The notes: generated from the sequence alone by a model not told the origin. A stretch of DNA of 64,000 nucleotides from Dasypus novemcinctus (GCF_030445035.2 NC_080677.1:153451169-153515168); one strand, 5' to 3'; shown: positions 1-11,399, counted from the stretch's first letter. A program made the numbers and translations.

Positions 1-469
1 AGCACTATTAAAAATTTAACTAATCACAAGAGTATAGCAAAAATTCCTTATCAATAAGGAGTTGAATGAAATTTAACTCTTCTAGATGGGGAAACTAACC
101 AGTTCTCTAGAGCTCCTGACAGCTGTGACCTATATGTGTTCATCCTAAATAATAACCATGTTTATAAATTATCTAGAATCACAATTGTTTCTATGATTAT
201 GGGCAAGTGTGAATTTCTTGAAGAAGAGACTAGCTGAATTTTAATAAGGGAAGAATGAAGCAGGTTCACAGATTTTTTTAAATCTCCACAATTGTGCAAA
301 AGAAATATTCATATTACAGAAGATAAAAATGTTTCCTTATTACTCAGGTAAATTTGTATGCTTTAATACATACGTTTTTCTTAATTGGCTAATAAAAATA
401 CACTAAGGAAAAAAAACACATTAGAGTCATTCAACAGCAGACTCAAAATGATAGAAAAAAGAATAAGTG

Positions 470-755
470 GAATGGAATAGAGAGTACAGAACTAAACCCT
501 CATCTCTGTTGCCAACTGGTTTTCAACAAACCTAAGAAAGCCATGCTAACAGCATAAAACAGTCTCTTCAACAAATGGTGCTGGGAAAATTGGATATCCC
601 TATACAAAAATCAACTCAAAATAGATCAAAGGCCTAAATACAAAAGCCAGGACCATAAAACTACTAGAAGAAAATGTAGGGGAACATCTTGAAGACCTTG
701 TGATAGGTGATTGTTTCTTGGGTCTTACACACAAAGCACAAGCAACAAAAGAAAA
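470..755 (+). mobile_element. L1 LINE fragment, distal ORF2 region (segment A)
   Basis: The segment carries the L1 signature ACAAATGGTGCTGGGAAAAT followed by motifs typical of the ORF2 part downstream of the reverse transcriptase domain, and it ends in AGCAACAAAAGAAAAAATAG. The reading frame is interrupted by stops, so it is a dead copy. It is immediately followed by the next part of the L1 consensus in inverted orientation. Confidence 0.8.
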
Positions 756-1545
756 AATAGTTCATAGTAATACATAGTAATACATTCATACAGTATTTGT
801 CCTTTTGTGTTGGGCTTGATTCACTCAACATAATGTCCTCCAAGTTGGTTCATATTGTCATATGCTTTACAAATTCATTTCTTCTTACAGCTGTATAATA
901 TTCCATCGTATGACTATGCCACAGTTTATTTATTCATTCATCAGTTGGACACCTGGGTTGTTTCCAGCTTTTGGCAGTTGTGAATAATGCTGCTATGAAC
1001 ATCATTGTGCAGATGTCTGTGTCACTGTTCTCAGTTCTTCTGGGTATATAGGCAGTGGTGGTTTTGCTGGGTCACTTGGCAAATCTATATTCAACTTCTT
1101 TAGGAACTGCCAAACAGTGCTCCACAGTGCTGAACCACTCTACATTCTCACCAACAGTGAATAAGTGTTCCTATCTCTCCACATCCTCTCCAACATTTGT
1201 AGTTCTCTTTTAAATAGTGGCCATTCTAACAGGTGTGAAATGATATCTCATTGTAACTTTGATTTCCATTTCTCTAATCACCAGTGATGTCGAACATTTT
1301 TTTTCATGTTTTTTTTTTCCATTTGTATTTCTTTTTTGGACAAATGTCTATTCAAGTATTTTGTCCATTTTTAAAAATTGGGTTGTTTGTATTTTATTGT
1401 TGAGTTGTAGCATGTCTTTACATATCATGGATATTAAATCCTTATTGGATATGCAATTCCAAATATTTTCTCCCATTGAGTTGTCTGTGTTCTTACCCTG
1501 TTGACAAAGTCCTGTGAGATGCAAAAGTGTTTAATTTTGAGAAGG
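756..1545 (-). mobile_element. L1 LINE fragment, end of ORF2, inverted relative to segment A (segment B)
   Basis: Read on the minus strand this begins just past the point in the L1 consensus where segment A stops. It continues through the block matching 'gatgtggagagataggaac', then 'tatacccagaagaactgag' and the 'aacaacccaggtgtccaac' region. Two short ORFs across it (1259-1504 and 1434-1838) are by-products. The order A(+) then B(-) indicates an internal inversion or two insertions. Confidence 0.8.
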
Positions 1546-1825
1546 TATGAAAGTGGTTTAAGAGGAAAGTCTAATATATACCTCAATAAAAACATAATAA
1601 ATAATAAAGAAAAAATTACTTGGGAACAAAAAATCTCATTCACAATAGGACTACACTGAAAAATGCCTAGAAATAAATATAACATAAATGTTCTATACAA
1701 AAAAACACACACATGCACACACACACACACCAAAACTGCAAAAACTATACCTTCTTGTACTAAAGGGAAAGAAAGACCCAAGTAAAAGGAAAGGCATACT
1801 ATGTTACTACGAATGAAGGCATTTA
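1546..1825 (+). mobile_element. L1 3'-terminal remnant and further L1 ORF2 fragment
   Basis: Position 1584 onward reads like an L1 3' end (ATACCTCAATAAAA plus an A-rich tail). About 1620-1810 resembles the ORF2 region preceding the RT end (ATGCCTAGAAATAAATATAA and GGAAAGGCATACTATGTT), with an (AC)n run near 1706-1730 interrupting it. Boundaries are approximate. Confidence 0.5.
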
Positions 1826-1990
1826 CAACAACTAACACTTATTGAGAGTTTTTACGTGCCAGGTTCTGTCTGGCATTCTAAGTGGATTACATCACAGTAT
1901 TCCTTAAAACAACCTATGAAGTAGGTTCTATTATTAATCCTACTTTATAGATAATAAAACCTAGGTTAAGAGAAGTTATCAATATTACCA
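1826..1990 (-). mobile_element. MIR SINE
   Basis: On the plus strand this shows the reverse-complement MIR pattern: 'cttattgagagtttttacg', 'gtgccaggttctgtctggca', 'aacctatgaagtaggttcta' and 'ataataaaacctaggttaag'. It is an ancient mammal-wide tRNA-derived SINE. It separates two L1 fragments. Confidence 0.75.
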
Positions 1991-1994
1991 ATAT

Positions 1995-3310
1995 GCCTAT
2001 TCTGCTAAAATTAATTTTTAAAATCAGTGTCCTAACAATCAAAAATCCCACACAGTTTTGAAACTTGGAAGACCAGTTCTAAAATTTATAAAGAAGAGAG
2101 AACGTGACCAAAGGGTATGCCTTACTAGATAGCAAAGCCTGCTAAATATATAGTGACATTAGATAGACAAATTTGGGAAAAGCTTTAACAAATAGGTATG
2201 AAAACTGACAGAGAGCCCAGAAATAGACCAAAGTATACACAGGAAGTTTTAGTTGTAAAAACATGGCCTTTTGAATCACAGGAGAAGGAAGGTACAATTC
2301 AAAAAATGGTTTGGGGACATATCACAACCACTTGGGGAATAAATTAAGTTGTATTCCCACCTTATCATGTGTAAAATTTTTTGAATCACAGGAGAAGGAA
2401 GGTACAATTCAAAAAATGGTTTGGGGACATATCACAACCACTTGGGGAATAAATTAAGTTGTATTCCCACCTTATCATGTGTAAAATTTTTTAAATGGAT
2501 TAAAATAGCAAATGCCAGATAACTTAAAAATATTAGAAGAAAAATTAATACAAAAATTTTATATCCTTGGAGTGAGGACATTCTTGCCATATTACTCTCA
2601 AAACTCAGCTTTCAAGAAGATGGAAAGACCTCATTATAAGAAATTTTTAAAATTCTATCAATTTCATGACATCATAAACAAAAATTAAAGACAGGTAAAA
2701 GACATATTTACAATGAATATAAAGAGTTTCTAAAGTGATGACTCAATAGAAAATGAACATTTATCATGTAATTTACGGAAGAAATTCGAATTGTCAATAA
2801 ACAGAAAATATAGTCACTTTCCCTAGCAATTGTAAAATGCAAATTAAAACATGAGTGAGATATCAATCATTTCATACCCATCAAACTTTCAAAAATTTAA
2901 AGTATTGATAATATGCAATGTCCATAAGGATTTGGGGAAAGGAACACTCTCATGCATACTTCATGAGAAAAACCAACTGCCAAAGCACTTTTGGAAAGCA
3001 ATTTAACAGGATTTTTTCAAAGTTAAAATTTTGCAAACTCTTTGACTAATAATTTTTGACCCATGAATCTGTCCTACAGAAATTTCTAAACACAGACATA
3101 AAGATAATTGAACAATATTTTTTAAAAAGATAATTGAACAAGGATTTTATTGCAGCATTGTTTGTAATAGCAAAAATTTGTAAAAAAAAAAAAAATCCAA
3201 ATGTCCACCAATAGAAAGTCAGTTTAATAAATTCTAGTGCATCTAAAATATTATGTAATGATATGCAACTCCAAAGAATAAGATAACTTATTGTGATTCT
3301 AGCAATGGAA
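1995..3310 (+). mobile_element. Old L1 (L1M-type), ORF2 3' part
   Basis: Degenerate L1 sequence in order: 'aaaatttataaagaagagag', 'ctgacagagagcccagaaat', a region near 2830 matching 'gcaaattaaaacatgagtga', and 'aaatgtccaccaatagaaag' near 3200 before the 3' end. It contains many stops and indels. It holds the exact 110-bp tandem duplication listed separately. Confidence 0.65.
2271..2490. repeat. Exact tandem duplication, 2 x 110 bp
   Basis: Positions 2271-2380 and 2381-2490 are identical base for base. Each unit starts TTGAATCACAGGAGAAGGAA and ends GTAAAATTTT. The surrounding old L1 is far more degenerate, so the duplication is much younger than its host element, or is an assembly artefact. 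Confidence 0.97.
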
Positions 3311-3319
3311 TAAATTATA

Positions 3320-3690
3320 TCATTGTTGTAGAGACAGTGGACACTGGAGATGCTGAAGGCAGGGAGAGGGAAAAAGAGGCGTATTATGGGGGCATTTTCA
3401 GGACTTGGGATTGTCCTGAATGTCACTGCAATGACAGATACAGGCCATTATATATCCTGCCATAACCTACAGAATTGAGTGGGAGAGAGTGTAAACTACA
3501 ATGCTTAGTGGCAATATTCCAAATATGTTCATCAATGGCAACGAATATACTACACTAATGAGAGAAGTTGTTAATGTGGGGAAGGGTGGGAGGTGTGGGG
3601 AGAGGGGCATCTGGGAATCCCTTATATTTTTGTGTGTAACATTTTGTACAATCTTCTTTATAAAAAAATAATATATTTTTAAAAAGAAAA
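3320..3690 (+). mobile_element. L1 3'-UTR fragment
   Basis: The block '...cattttcaggacttgggatt', 'gacagatacaggccattata', 'gtgtaaactacaatgctta' and the terminal 'tgggaatcccttatattttt' with an A-rich tail repeats near 11.05-11.39 kb. It matches the general layout of L1M 3' UTRs. No coding potential. Confidence 0.7.
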
Positions 3691-3800
3691 AGAAGTTCGT
3701 GGTTCACCATAGAAAAATTCCTAAGTGTGTTATTGAAAGAAAGCAAATCTCATAATTATGCCTAAATTATTGTTCCATTTGTTTTTAAAAGCTACATTCA

Positions 3801-4179
3801 GGGAAGCAGATGTGGCTCGAGCAGTTGGGCACTCACCTACCACATGGGATGTCCCAGGTTTGGTACTGGTGCCTCCTTAAGAAGACAAGCAAGAAAGTGA
3901 GCTGACATGACAGGCTAGTGTGGCAAGCTGATGCAATGAGATGACACAATGAAGAGACATATGAAGAGACATAATAAGGAAACAGTGAGAGACACAAGTG
4001 GGAGCAGAGGTGGCTCAAACCATTGGGCACCTCCCTCCAACATGGGAGGTCCTGGGTTCGGTTCCCAGTGACTCCTAAAAAGAAGATGAGCCCACAAACA
4101 AACAGACACAGAGAGCAGACAGTGAGTGCAAACAATGGGGGAAGGGTAGAAAAAAATTAAATAAATCTTTAAAAAATAA
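3801..4179 (+). mobile_element. Dimeric DAS-type tRNA-derived SINE
   Basis: Two tRNA-like heads lie in tandem: one from 3801 (GGGAAGCAGATGTGGCTCGA) and one from 4000 (GGGAGCAGAGGTGGCTCAAA). Each has a B-box-like element; the second reads GGTTCGGTTCCC. The tail is AAATAAATCTTTAAAAAATA. An imperfect direct repeat, AAAAGCTACATTCA against AAAAACTACATCA, flanks it (3787-3800 and 4180-4192). Confidence 0.85.
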
Positions 4180-4269
4180 AAAAACTACATCATTTCTGTA
4201 GATGCGTGTATATTAATGCAGAAAAAAAGGACCTAAAGGATACACATAAAAATATGGATATTTAAAAGG

Positions 4270-4440
4270 TGACTCACAGATGAACTTACCAGGTGCAATG
4301 GATGTGTCATGATGATGGGAGAGAGTGTTGCTGTGGGGGGAGTGGGGGGCGGGGGCGGTGGGGTTGAATGGGACCTCATATTTTTCATAATGTAATTTAA
4401 AAAAATAAATAAATAAATAATTTAAATTTTAAAAAAAGGT
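4270..4440 (+). mobile_element. L1 3'-UTR terminal fragment
   Basis: The sequence GCAATGGATGTGTCATGATG, the G-rich stretch and the CCTCATATTTTT end with an (AATA)n tail are nearly the same as 29.81-29.94 kb. Both are the extreme 3' end of the same L1 subfamily. Confidence 0.75.
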
Positions 4441-4512
4441 AAAAAAATAAAAATAAAAAATAAAAGGTGAAAGGTGAGGATGAACTTTGAGTATTACTAT
4501 AACATTTGAATC

Positions 4513-4537
4513 ATATATATATATATATATATATATA
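4513..4537. repeat. (TA)n microsatellite
   Basis: Uninterrupted alternating TA of about 25 bp, followed by CATATTTATAACC. Confidence 0.95.
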
Positions 4538-4859
4538 CATATTTATAACCTGTGTAACAAAAAATACAGAGAAAAAATAAGTTCCAAATATGCATTAAAT
4601 TTCTTGACTTCAGACCCTGGATACACCTATAAATTTATCTTCATCTGCATATACTCATAACTGCCTTTTCTTCAAACTAAGAGAAAATTTATTATTCCCT
4701 GAGATGAAACCTTATTTGCTTCACCTATCTCTTTATTTTTCCTACATTCCATTTCCACCTACATTTTGTTCCATCAATAATCCTTCTGTCTTGTTTCTTT
4801 ACTTCTTTCTCTCAGCAGGTCCTACCCATCAGTCTATAAACAGGTTCAAATAATAATAA

Positions 4860-5290
4860 TCACAACAACATTTACTAAGCATTATCTACGTTCCAGATAT
4901 TAGGCTATGTTCTACTTCATTGTCACACTCAATCCTCTGAGATTAAATTTCATGATCAATGGCACATCTACTAGGAGGCTAATGAAATGTGAACTTCAGG
5001 GCACTCAATCACACAAGCCATTTCCTAAAAACTAGATCTAATTTATACTCACAGTATTATATTCTTTTTCTTTAAAAGGCCCCAGAACATTATACAAGCT
5101 TCAAGATTCAGCAAAACCAGGATCCATCCTTGCATATTAGATAGATATTATCATCATCATCCCCATCTTGCAATAAGAAAACTGAGCCCTGGTGTGGTTT
5201 TAGAATTTGCCTAAGGTTATATAACCAGTAAGTGGCAAAGAACGGATTCAACCCAGGTGTTTCTGACACTAAAGTCTAGAGACTTCAAAT
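4860..5290 (-). mobile_element. MIR SINE fragments
   Basis: About 4866-4950 and 5140-5285 both show reverse-complement MIR motifs: 'acatttactaagcattatct', then 'atccccatcttgcaataag', 'aaaactgagccct' and 'taaccagtaagtggcaaag'. About 200 bp of unassigned sequence lies between them. They may be one broken MIR or two. Confidence 0.6.
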
Positions 5291-5399
5291 TTACCTATTA
5301 AGTTATTGTCTGTAGCAAATTTCTTACATTAATAGCACTCCCATGCAAACTTCTGTTTTCCTCTGGTTAATACATTATACTCTTTATACTGTTTATATT

Positions 5400-6113
5400 G
5401 TAGATCCAGGGAATGACCTACATTCTCCATCTCTACATCCTTTCCTTCCATTTACTTTTCAACTCACAATAATCTAGTGTCTACCCATACCATTCCACCA
5501 AAACTTCTATTGCCAAGGTCACCCAGTAACTTCCAATTTGCAAAATCCAAAGGGTGATATTTTACTCCTTATAATGCTTGAACTTTCTATTTACTACTCC
5601 TTCCTTCCTAAAGCTTTCTCTTTCCTTGGTAACTAAGACATGCTTTTCTTCGTTCTCCCCCTTCCTCTAAGACTGCTCCTTCTCAATCGCTTTTGTTTAT
5701 TTCATTTCTTTATTCCACTCTTTAAATATCAATGAAATTTATAACATTCTTTTCTCTACCCCCTTCTCACTCAATTCAGTTCCTTAGAGTTATCTCATTC
5801 CTGTACTCCCCACAGCTTTTACTAGACTCTGATCATCACAAATTCCTCTCTATCCCAGCCATCAATTATGTAATACAGGTGTATAGATACAATTGCCTAT
5901 TGGACATCTGCATCTAGACTTCTACCTCCAGTTTAGTAGTTCTAAAATAAAATCGCAATCTGCTCTTCCTCCTGCTTAATCCATCTAGTCAATTAAGCCA
6001 AACTCTAGCCATCAGCCTACATCTTCCCGTTTTCTCATCTATACCTAGTCTTTACCAAGTACTGTTAATTCCACATTTCATTTCCTCTTCTTCATTGCCA
6101 CTGTGATTTCTTT
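5400..6113 (+). mobile_element. L2 LINE, 5' part of a split element
   Basis: Pyrimidine-rich sequence with L2 ORF2 landmarks: 'ctattgccaaggtcacccag', 'attggacatctgcatctaga', and the region ending at 'cattgccactgtgatttctt'. The homologous L2 block recurs at 46.06-46.16 kb. The element resumes at 7817 after an L1 insertion. Confidence 0.65.
6098..6113. repeat. Target-site duplication, left copy
   Basis: CCACTGTGATTTCTTT, 16 bp, is exactly repeated at 7801-7816 and brackets the L1 3'-UTR insertion. Confidence 0.95.
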
Positions 6114-7800
6114 TTTTTTTCCTTCTTTATTTTCTTTTAAATTTTACATTAAAAAAATGTGAGGTCCTCATATACCCCCCATCCCACCCACACCACCCCT
6201 CCCACACAATCTTCTCCATCGTTGCAGCACATCCACTGCACCTGGCAAATACATTCTGGAGCAACACTGCTCTACATGGACAGTGGTCCACATTGTAGTC
6301 CACACTCTCCCCCAGTTCACCCAGTGGGTCATGACAGGACGCACAACATCCAACACCCATCCCTGCAGCACCACCTAGGACAACTCCAAATCCTGAAAAT
6401 GCCCCCACACCATATCTCTTCTTCCGTCCCCCTACCATCAGCAGCCACCGTGGCCACCCTCTCCACATCACTACTACAATTTCTTCCCTTACTAATCACA
6501 ATAGTTCCCCCAGCAGAACACCAGTAAGTCCACTCTAATCCATAATCTATTCCTCCATCCTGTGGACCCTGGATGGTTATGTCCAGTCCCCCTCTACATC
6601 GAGATGGGGCTTAGATTCCACATGGAGGATGGTTGCAATTCTCCTGCTTGCAGCTATAGGAACTCTTGGTTTCCTGGTGTGGTGTTTGACCCTCTTCACC
6701 TCCCTGTCAGCTGGCCAGGGTAAGCCCAAGAAACCAGAGGGTAGGAGCCGCAAGTGTGCTGAGACCCAGGGCCTGGCCGTCACATGGACAGTTCAGAGAT
6801 TCAGGTCTCCTGAGTATACACCAACCCAAACACCAACCACAGGTCTGGTAAAAGTTGACAGAAGAGGCATGTGGAGAAAGGTCATATCTGAGTCCAACTC
6901 CATCACACTCAGGAACACAAACTCCAAGGTAGGGCCAACTGACATGTCCCTGAACTCCAGAGCCATCTGCCTTGACCACAGAACCTGTGGGTCGCTGCAG
7001 CCCTCAGGAGAACCAGCACCTGGGTTTCCATCTACCTTGACTATCTCTGTACCCTGCTGAAGCGTGCATAAGCATCATCCCTCTGATGACCTCCCAACTC
7101 TTTTCTGGAGACTCATAGTCATATAAACTCACTTGTCCTTTCCATTTCCCCTTTCATCCAAAGTCCAAAAGCAGTTTTTAACACCTGACATTATATCTAG
7201 GCTGAGATAGTCTGCAGTCTGAGTTGACCTCTTTATTAAAGGTCTTTTTCTAGTTACATTATCAGCTGGTGCTTGGTAGTAATCCCTCAGCACCAAGGAG
7301 GTTCATCACTGGGAGTCATGTCACACACTGGGGGGAATGTAATGCACCTACATGCTGAGTTTGGCTTAGAGAGTGGCCACATTTGAGCAACATGGAAGCT
7401 CTCAGGAGGTAACTCTTAGGCACCCCGCAGTTCTAGGCCTAGTTCATATTTCAGGCACACAGGCTCATAATCGGAGCTATCAGTATCAAGGACTCATCGT
7501 TGGACCATCCATCTTTGTTGGTCTTTGCCACTGCACTTGGGGAATTGTTGCTGTTCCATTGGGGAATATGATAGAGCTCCCCATGCCAGGAACTCAGCAC
7601 TCTCTCAGTTGTCATTTCCAACTGAAACCACTTTGAAAATATCCAAACCTTTCTATGTAACCTGTATACATGCCCTGGAGAACTCCCTCCCAACAATGTG
7701 CCCCCCACCAATAACACCCCACACAAGTGCTCCACCCCCACCATAGTTGAACTTCTCTGTAGTCCAAAAATTCTTCAAAAAGGAAGCTCAATATATAGCC
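6114..7800 (-). mobile_element. L1 3'-UTR-only retrocopy (1,687 bp)
   Basis: A T-rich start (the minus-strand poly-A end) and an exact 16-bp TSD show target-primed insertion on the minus strand. The body is homologous to the plus-strand copies at 29.38-29.97 kb and 9.7-11.4 kb. For example, the minus-strand block with the TGGAATCTAAGCCCC motif near 6620 is shared with 29.43 kb. No ORF1 or ORF2 sequence is present, so the copy was 5'-truncated inside an unusually long 3' UTR. The 143-codon ORF at 6629-7060 lies inside it and is not a gene. Confidence 0.85.
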
Positions 7801-8515
7801 CCACTGTGATTTCTTTAGCTCAGACAAGGATCATATCTGACATCCTTTATAACAAAAAGCCTTCTAACTTGTCTAACTACTTCCTCCATTTCAATGATCC
7901 CCACATACACAAACATGCCCCCTCTCCCTCCATCTTATATACTTCCTCCAGAGGAAAGGAGAATCTGATAATGTTTCTTCCCCCTGTTTAAAACTATCCT
8001 TGTCATCCCATTGCAAAGGTGATCAAACCCAAGCATATTGCACAATGCAGAACTTCATTACCTGTCCCTAAACACTTGTGAGACTTTATTTTCCAAGGTC
8101 TCTGCCTCCAAGCTTATATTTCAGCCATTCTAACTTTTTGGAGGTCTTCAGCCATGCTGTTTCATACCTCTTTTATACATATATCATTCTCTCTGGCCAA
8201 CTTCCCATTCTCTGGTCCTCCAAACAAATTTTTTAAGACCCCACATATGTTATCTCCTCCCTGAAGTCCTCCTTCTCAACTCATTAGATAAAATTGATTA
8301 CACCTCCCACATTGTAATCTGTTATTTTACTTTGTATATCTATTCTGCTACTAAACACACCATACTGAAATTATTTGTTAATTTTTCTGTATCCTCTAGT
8401 AGCACAAGTGTCTCAAAAACAGGGACCCTGCTTGAGTGGCATGGCACAATGTCTGCCCTTGACACAGTGTTGGGAACTTTGTGGGGACTCCTAAATATTG
8501 AATGAATAAATGAAA
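7801..8515 (+). mobile_element. L2 LINE, 3' part of the split element
   Basis: Continues the L2 interrupted at 6113 and begins with the right TSD copy at 7801-7816. It ends with the standard L2 3' region: 'agggaccctgcttgagtgg', 'ggcacaatgtctgcc', and 'attgaatgaataaatgaa' near 8500. Confidence 0.7.
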
Positions 8516-8615
8516 TAATCAGTAACACAATAAATGAATCAAGGAATTAACCAGTAAATAAGGGAAGATTCATTGATGAGTGATAGATAATTAAAAATAC
8601 TATTAAAGATAAATC

Positions 8616-8708
8616 CCTTAGACTTCTGATTCTGACCAAGAGGGAATAACAGGATAAGATTTACCATCCTCTCTGAAAGAAATTAAAATAATAGCAAAAA
8701 CATATGCA
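8616..8708 (+). mobile_element. L1 5'-UTR-like fragment (left of SINE)
   Basis: 'cttctgattctgaccaagag ... ggaataacaggataagattt' resembles the start of mammalian L1 5' UTRs. It is interrupted at 8708 by a DAS SINE and continues after 9137. Confidence 0.45.
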
Positions 8709-9124
8709 GGGCGGCGGACTTGGCCCAGTGGTTAGGGTGTACGTCTACCACATGGGCGGTCTGCGGTTCAACCCCGGGCCTCCTTGACCCGTGTGGAGCT
8801 GGCCCATGCGCAGTGCTGATGCACACAAGGAGTGCCATCCACACAGGGGTGTCCCCACGTAGGGGAGCCCCACGCGCAAGGAGTGCGCCCCGCAAGGAGA
8901 GCCACCCAGCACAAAAAAAAGTGCAGCCTTCCCAGGAATGGTGCCGCACACACGGAGAGCTGACACAACAAGATGATGCAACAAAAAGAAACACAGATTC
9001 CCATGCTGCTGACAACAACAGAAGTGGACAAAGAAGACGCAGCAAATAGACACAGAGAACAGACAACCGGGGTGGGGGGGGAAGGGAAGAGAAAGAAAGA
9101 AATAAAAATATATCTTCAAAAAAA
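8709..9124 (+). mobile_element. DAS-type SINE, full length
   Basis: The tRNA-like head GGCGGACTTGGCCCAGTGGT is followed by B box GCGGTTCAACCCC, a GC-rich body with CGCGCAAGGAGTGC repeats and the CACACACGGAGAGCTGACAC motif, and ends in a poly-A tail. The exact TSD AAAAACATATGCA occupies 8696-8708 and 9125-9137. Low divergence from the other four long copies marks it as fairly recent. ORFs of 160-219 codons across it are antisense artefacts. Confidence 0.93.
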
Positions 9125-9690
9125 AAAAACATATGCAATGCCATAAGACATGGGGCATCAGACAAAAAAGACCGTGATACCCCAGAGAGGAAACAGATGA
9201 GATAAACCCTATTGCCCCAGTTTGCATCCTGGGGATAGTTTCCAGGTTACATGCAAGGACGGGGAACCCAAGCAGGACTCTTCGGTCTCCCTGAGTTGAG
9301 ATAAACTGGGCAACTGAGGAAGCCAATGTGGCTAGAGTTTGCAGACCAGAGTACAAAGAGGGAGCTGCAAAGGAGAGGACTGCGGAGAGGAATGCCCACC
9401 CCAAGTGTTCAGCTGAATCATGATAAGCACATAAGCATATGTGTGTAAGGTCAAGGAAAGAACCACATGAAAGGATTAGAGTGAAGACTCCCTGGTGAGC
9501 TGATGCTCAATCTGAGTAGAATCTTTGATAAAGTAGAGGGTGGCAGTCTGGCAGTGAAGAGGGGAGATGGGGATGCAGCAGTTTGAGTGGAGTTGATGGT
9601 GGTGGAGTGTGAGTTTGAGAGTGTTGGGGGATGGGTTGAGCCATCCATGAAGCTGGGGGAGGGCTGGAGTAAAGAACAGGTGAACTCTGA
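9125..9690 (+). mobile_element. L1 5'-UTR-like fragment (right of SINE)
   Basis: Continues after the SINE TSD ('aaaaacatatgcaatgcc...'), with 'aaccctattgccccagtttg' and G/A-rich sequence. No ORF1 sequence follows; instead 3'-UTR-like sequence begins by about 9.7 kb. Assignment is tentative. Confidence 0.4.
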
Positions 9691-11395
9691 GAAGGATATG
9701 AACTGTGGTTGAGAATACAATTGTGGGTATGTTCTTTTGATATCTACAGCAGGGAAAGGTCACTGGTGCAGGGTGTTGGTGATGAGGGGAGTGGGGAAGG
9801 GTACACCTGGGGCATATAGAATATGAATGTGTTCAAGTTGTTATACGGTATTATCTCAGTGGGTGCAGACCCACATAATAACCAACAAAATATTAAACTT
9901 CCCATCCTGGGGAATCCAGCTACTGTCTCTTATAGTGTGGCAAGAATCTCTAGAGTATATTGGCAGGGCCTAATAAAAGGAAAACAGACCAATGTGCCAA
10001 GCCTAAGATATTAATGCTTGTACTTATGAACCCTATTCTTGTAAAGTCGAAACTTAGCCTAGTAATAACTATTGCTTAAGAGTTACCTCCTGAAAATCTC
10101 CTTGTTGCTTAAATGTGGCTTCTCTTTAAGCCCAATTCAGCAAATAAACTCATTACTGCCACCACCACCCCCCACCCCCCACCAAATGTGGGACATAATT
10201 CCTGGGATGAGCCTCCCTGGCACCAAGGGATTAATACCCTACACCAATCAATGATGCATTTGGAAAAAGACCTTGGACAAAAGGGGGAAACATTAAATAC
10301 AAAGAATTTCTATGGCTAAGAGATTTCAAAGTGAGTCGGGAGGGCATTTCAGAAGCTATGTTTATGCACATCTCAGGCAGATCTCACTAACTGCCACAGT
10401 ATACAAAACTGAAACAAGGATGCTCCAGAAGGCACTAGAGAAATATGGACACTATAGGTAATGCACACAACCCCATGACATCAGCACTCCATTGGTGGGC
10501 CTTACCTTGAAATATATGATAACCTGTTTCCCAAAAGTATAGGGTTTGGCTCATTTATAATTTTCCAATGCATGATTCTTCTACCTCTTTTATTTGAATC
10601 TACAATTAGCACTATACCTGTTAAACATATGTCCCAGAGACTTAAATTTTTGATCTGTTCACATACCAGTTGAGCCCTGAATCTCAGCAGAGTTAAGGCA
10701 AACACCTACTCTCCAGTACATTGAACTCACCCAAGACAACTAGCAAATTGATGATGATGGACAACCCCTCTTCCCCCCCCCCAAAAAAAAACAAGGAGTG
10801 TCTATTACTACAAGCAAAATGTTTCCTTTCATCTGCCCCATATGATATAACCCCCTCTCTGTCTAAAGCAGAGTAGACATCATCATGCCAAAATCCTCAA
10901 GATTGAGGAATGAAAAAACATAAGGGGGGAATACAACCATGGACCAAAGTAGACTTATTATGATTGTCCTAATGGAAGAACTTGTATCACTGATATAAAG
11001 ATTGTGGTCATCAGAGGTTCTGTAGGGAGAGGGAGGAAAGAAAAGGGAAGGGAGGAAAGAAAAGGTGGACATTTTTAGGGCATTGACATTGTTCTACATG
11101 ATATTGTAATGATGGATACAGGGCATTATACACTTTGACAAATCCTATAAAACTGTACAGTCAAAAGTGTAAACCATAATGTAAACTATAGACCTTGGTT
11201 AGTAGCAATGTTTCAATATTTGTTCAAGTATAGCAAATGTACCACAGTAATGTAAGATGTTATTAATAGGGAAAATTGGGAGAGGGGGAGAGGACAAGGT
11301 ATATGGGAATCCCCTATACTTTCAATGTAACTTTTATGCAATCTAAAACTTCTCTATAATGTTTATTATATGAGTAAAAAAGACTTCCACAGCTC
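9691..11395 (+). mobile_element. L1 3' UTR (about 1.7 kb)
   Basis: Collinear with the reverse complement of 6114-7800. Shared blocks include 'acctcctgaaaatctccttg' and 'gggatgagcctccctggca'. It ends with 'gggcattatacactttgac', 'gtgtaaaccataatgtaaac' and 'tatgggaatcccctatactt'. A CA/C-rich run lies near 10160 and an A/C homopolymer near 10772-10795. Confidence 0.75.
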
Positions 11396-11399
11396 ACAC

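Noticed and set aside
6629-7060. 143-codon ORF resembling a small membrane protein at its start
   Set aside because: It is entirely inside the L1 3'-UTR retrocopy, and homologous copies do not keep the frame.
8709-8800. tRNA gene-like head with A and B boxes
   Set aside because: The same head recurs in all DAS copies fused to a SINE body and tail, so it is tRNA-derived, not a tRNA gene.
8745-9404. 219-codon minus-strand ORF with cysteine-rich stretches
   Set aside because: It runs antisense through a full-length DAS SINE with exact TSD. Similar ORFs appear in every other long DAS copy.
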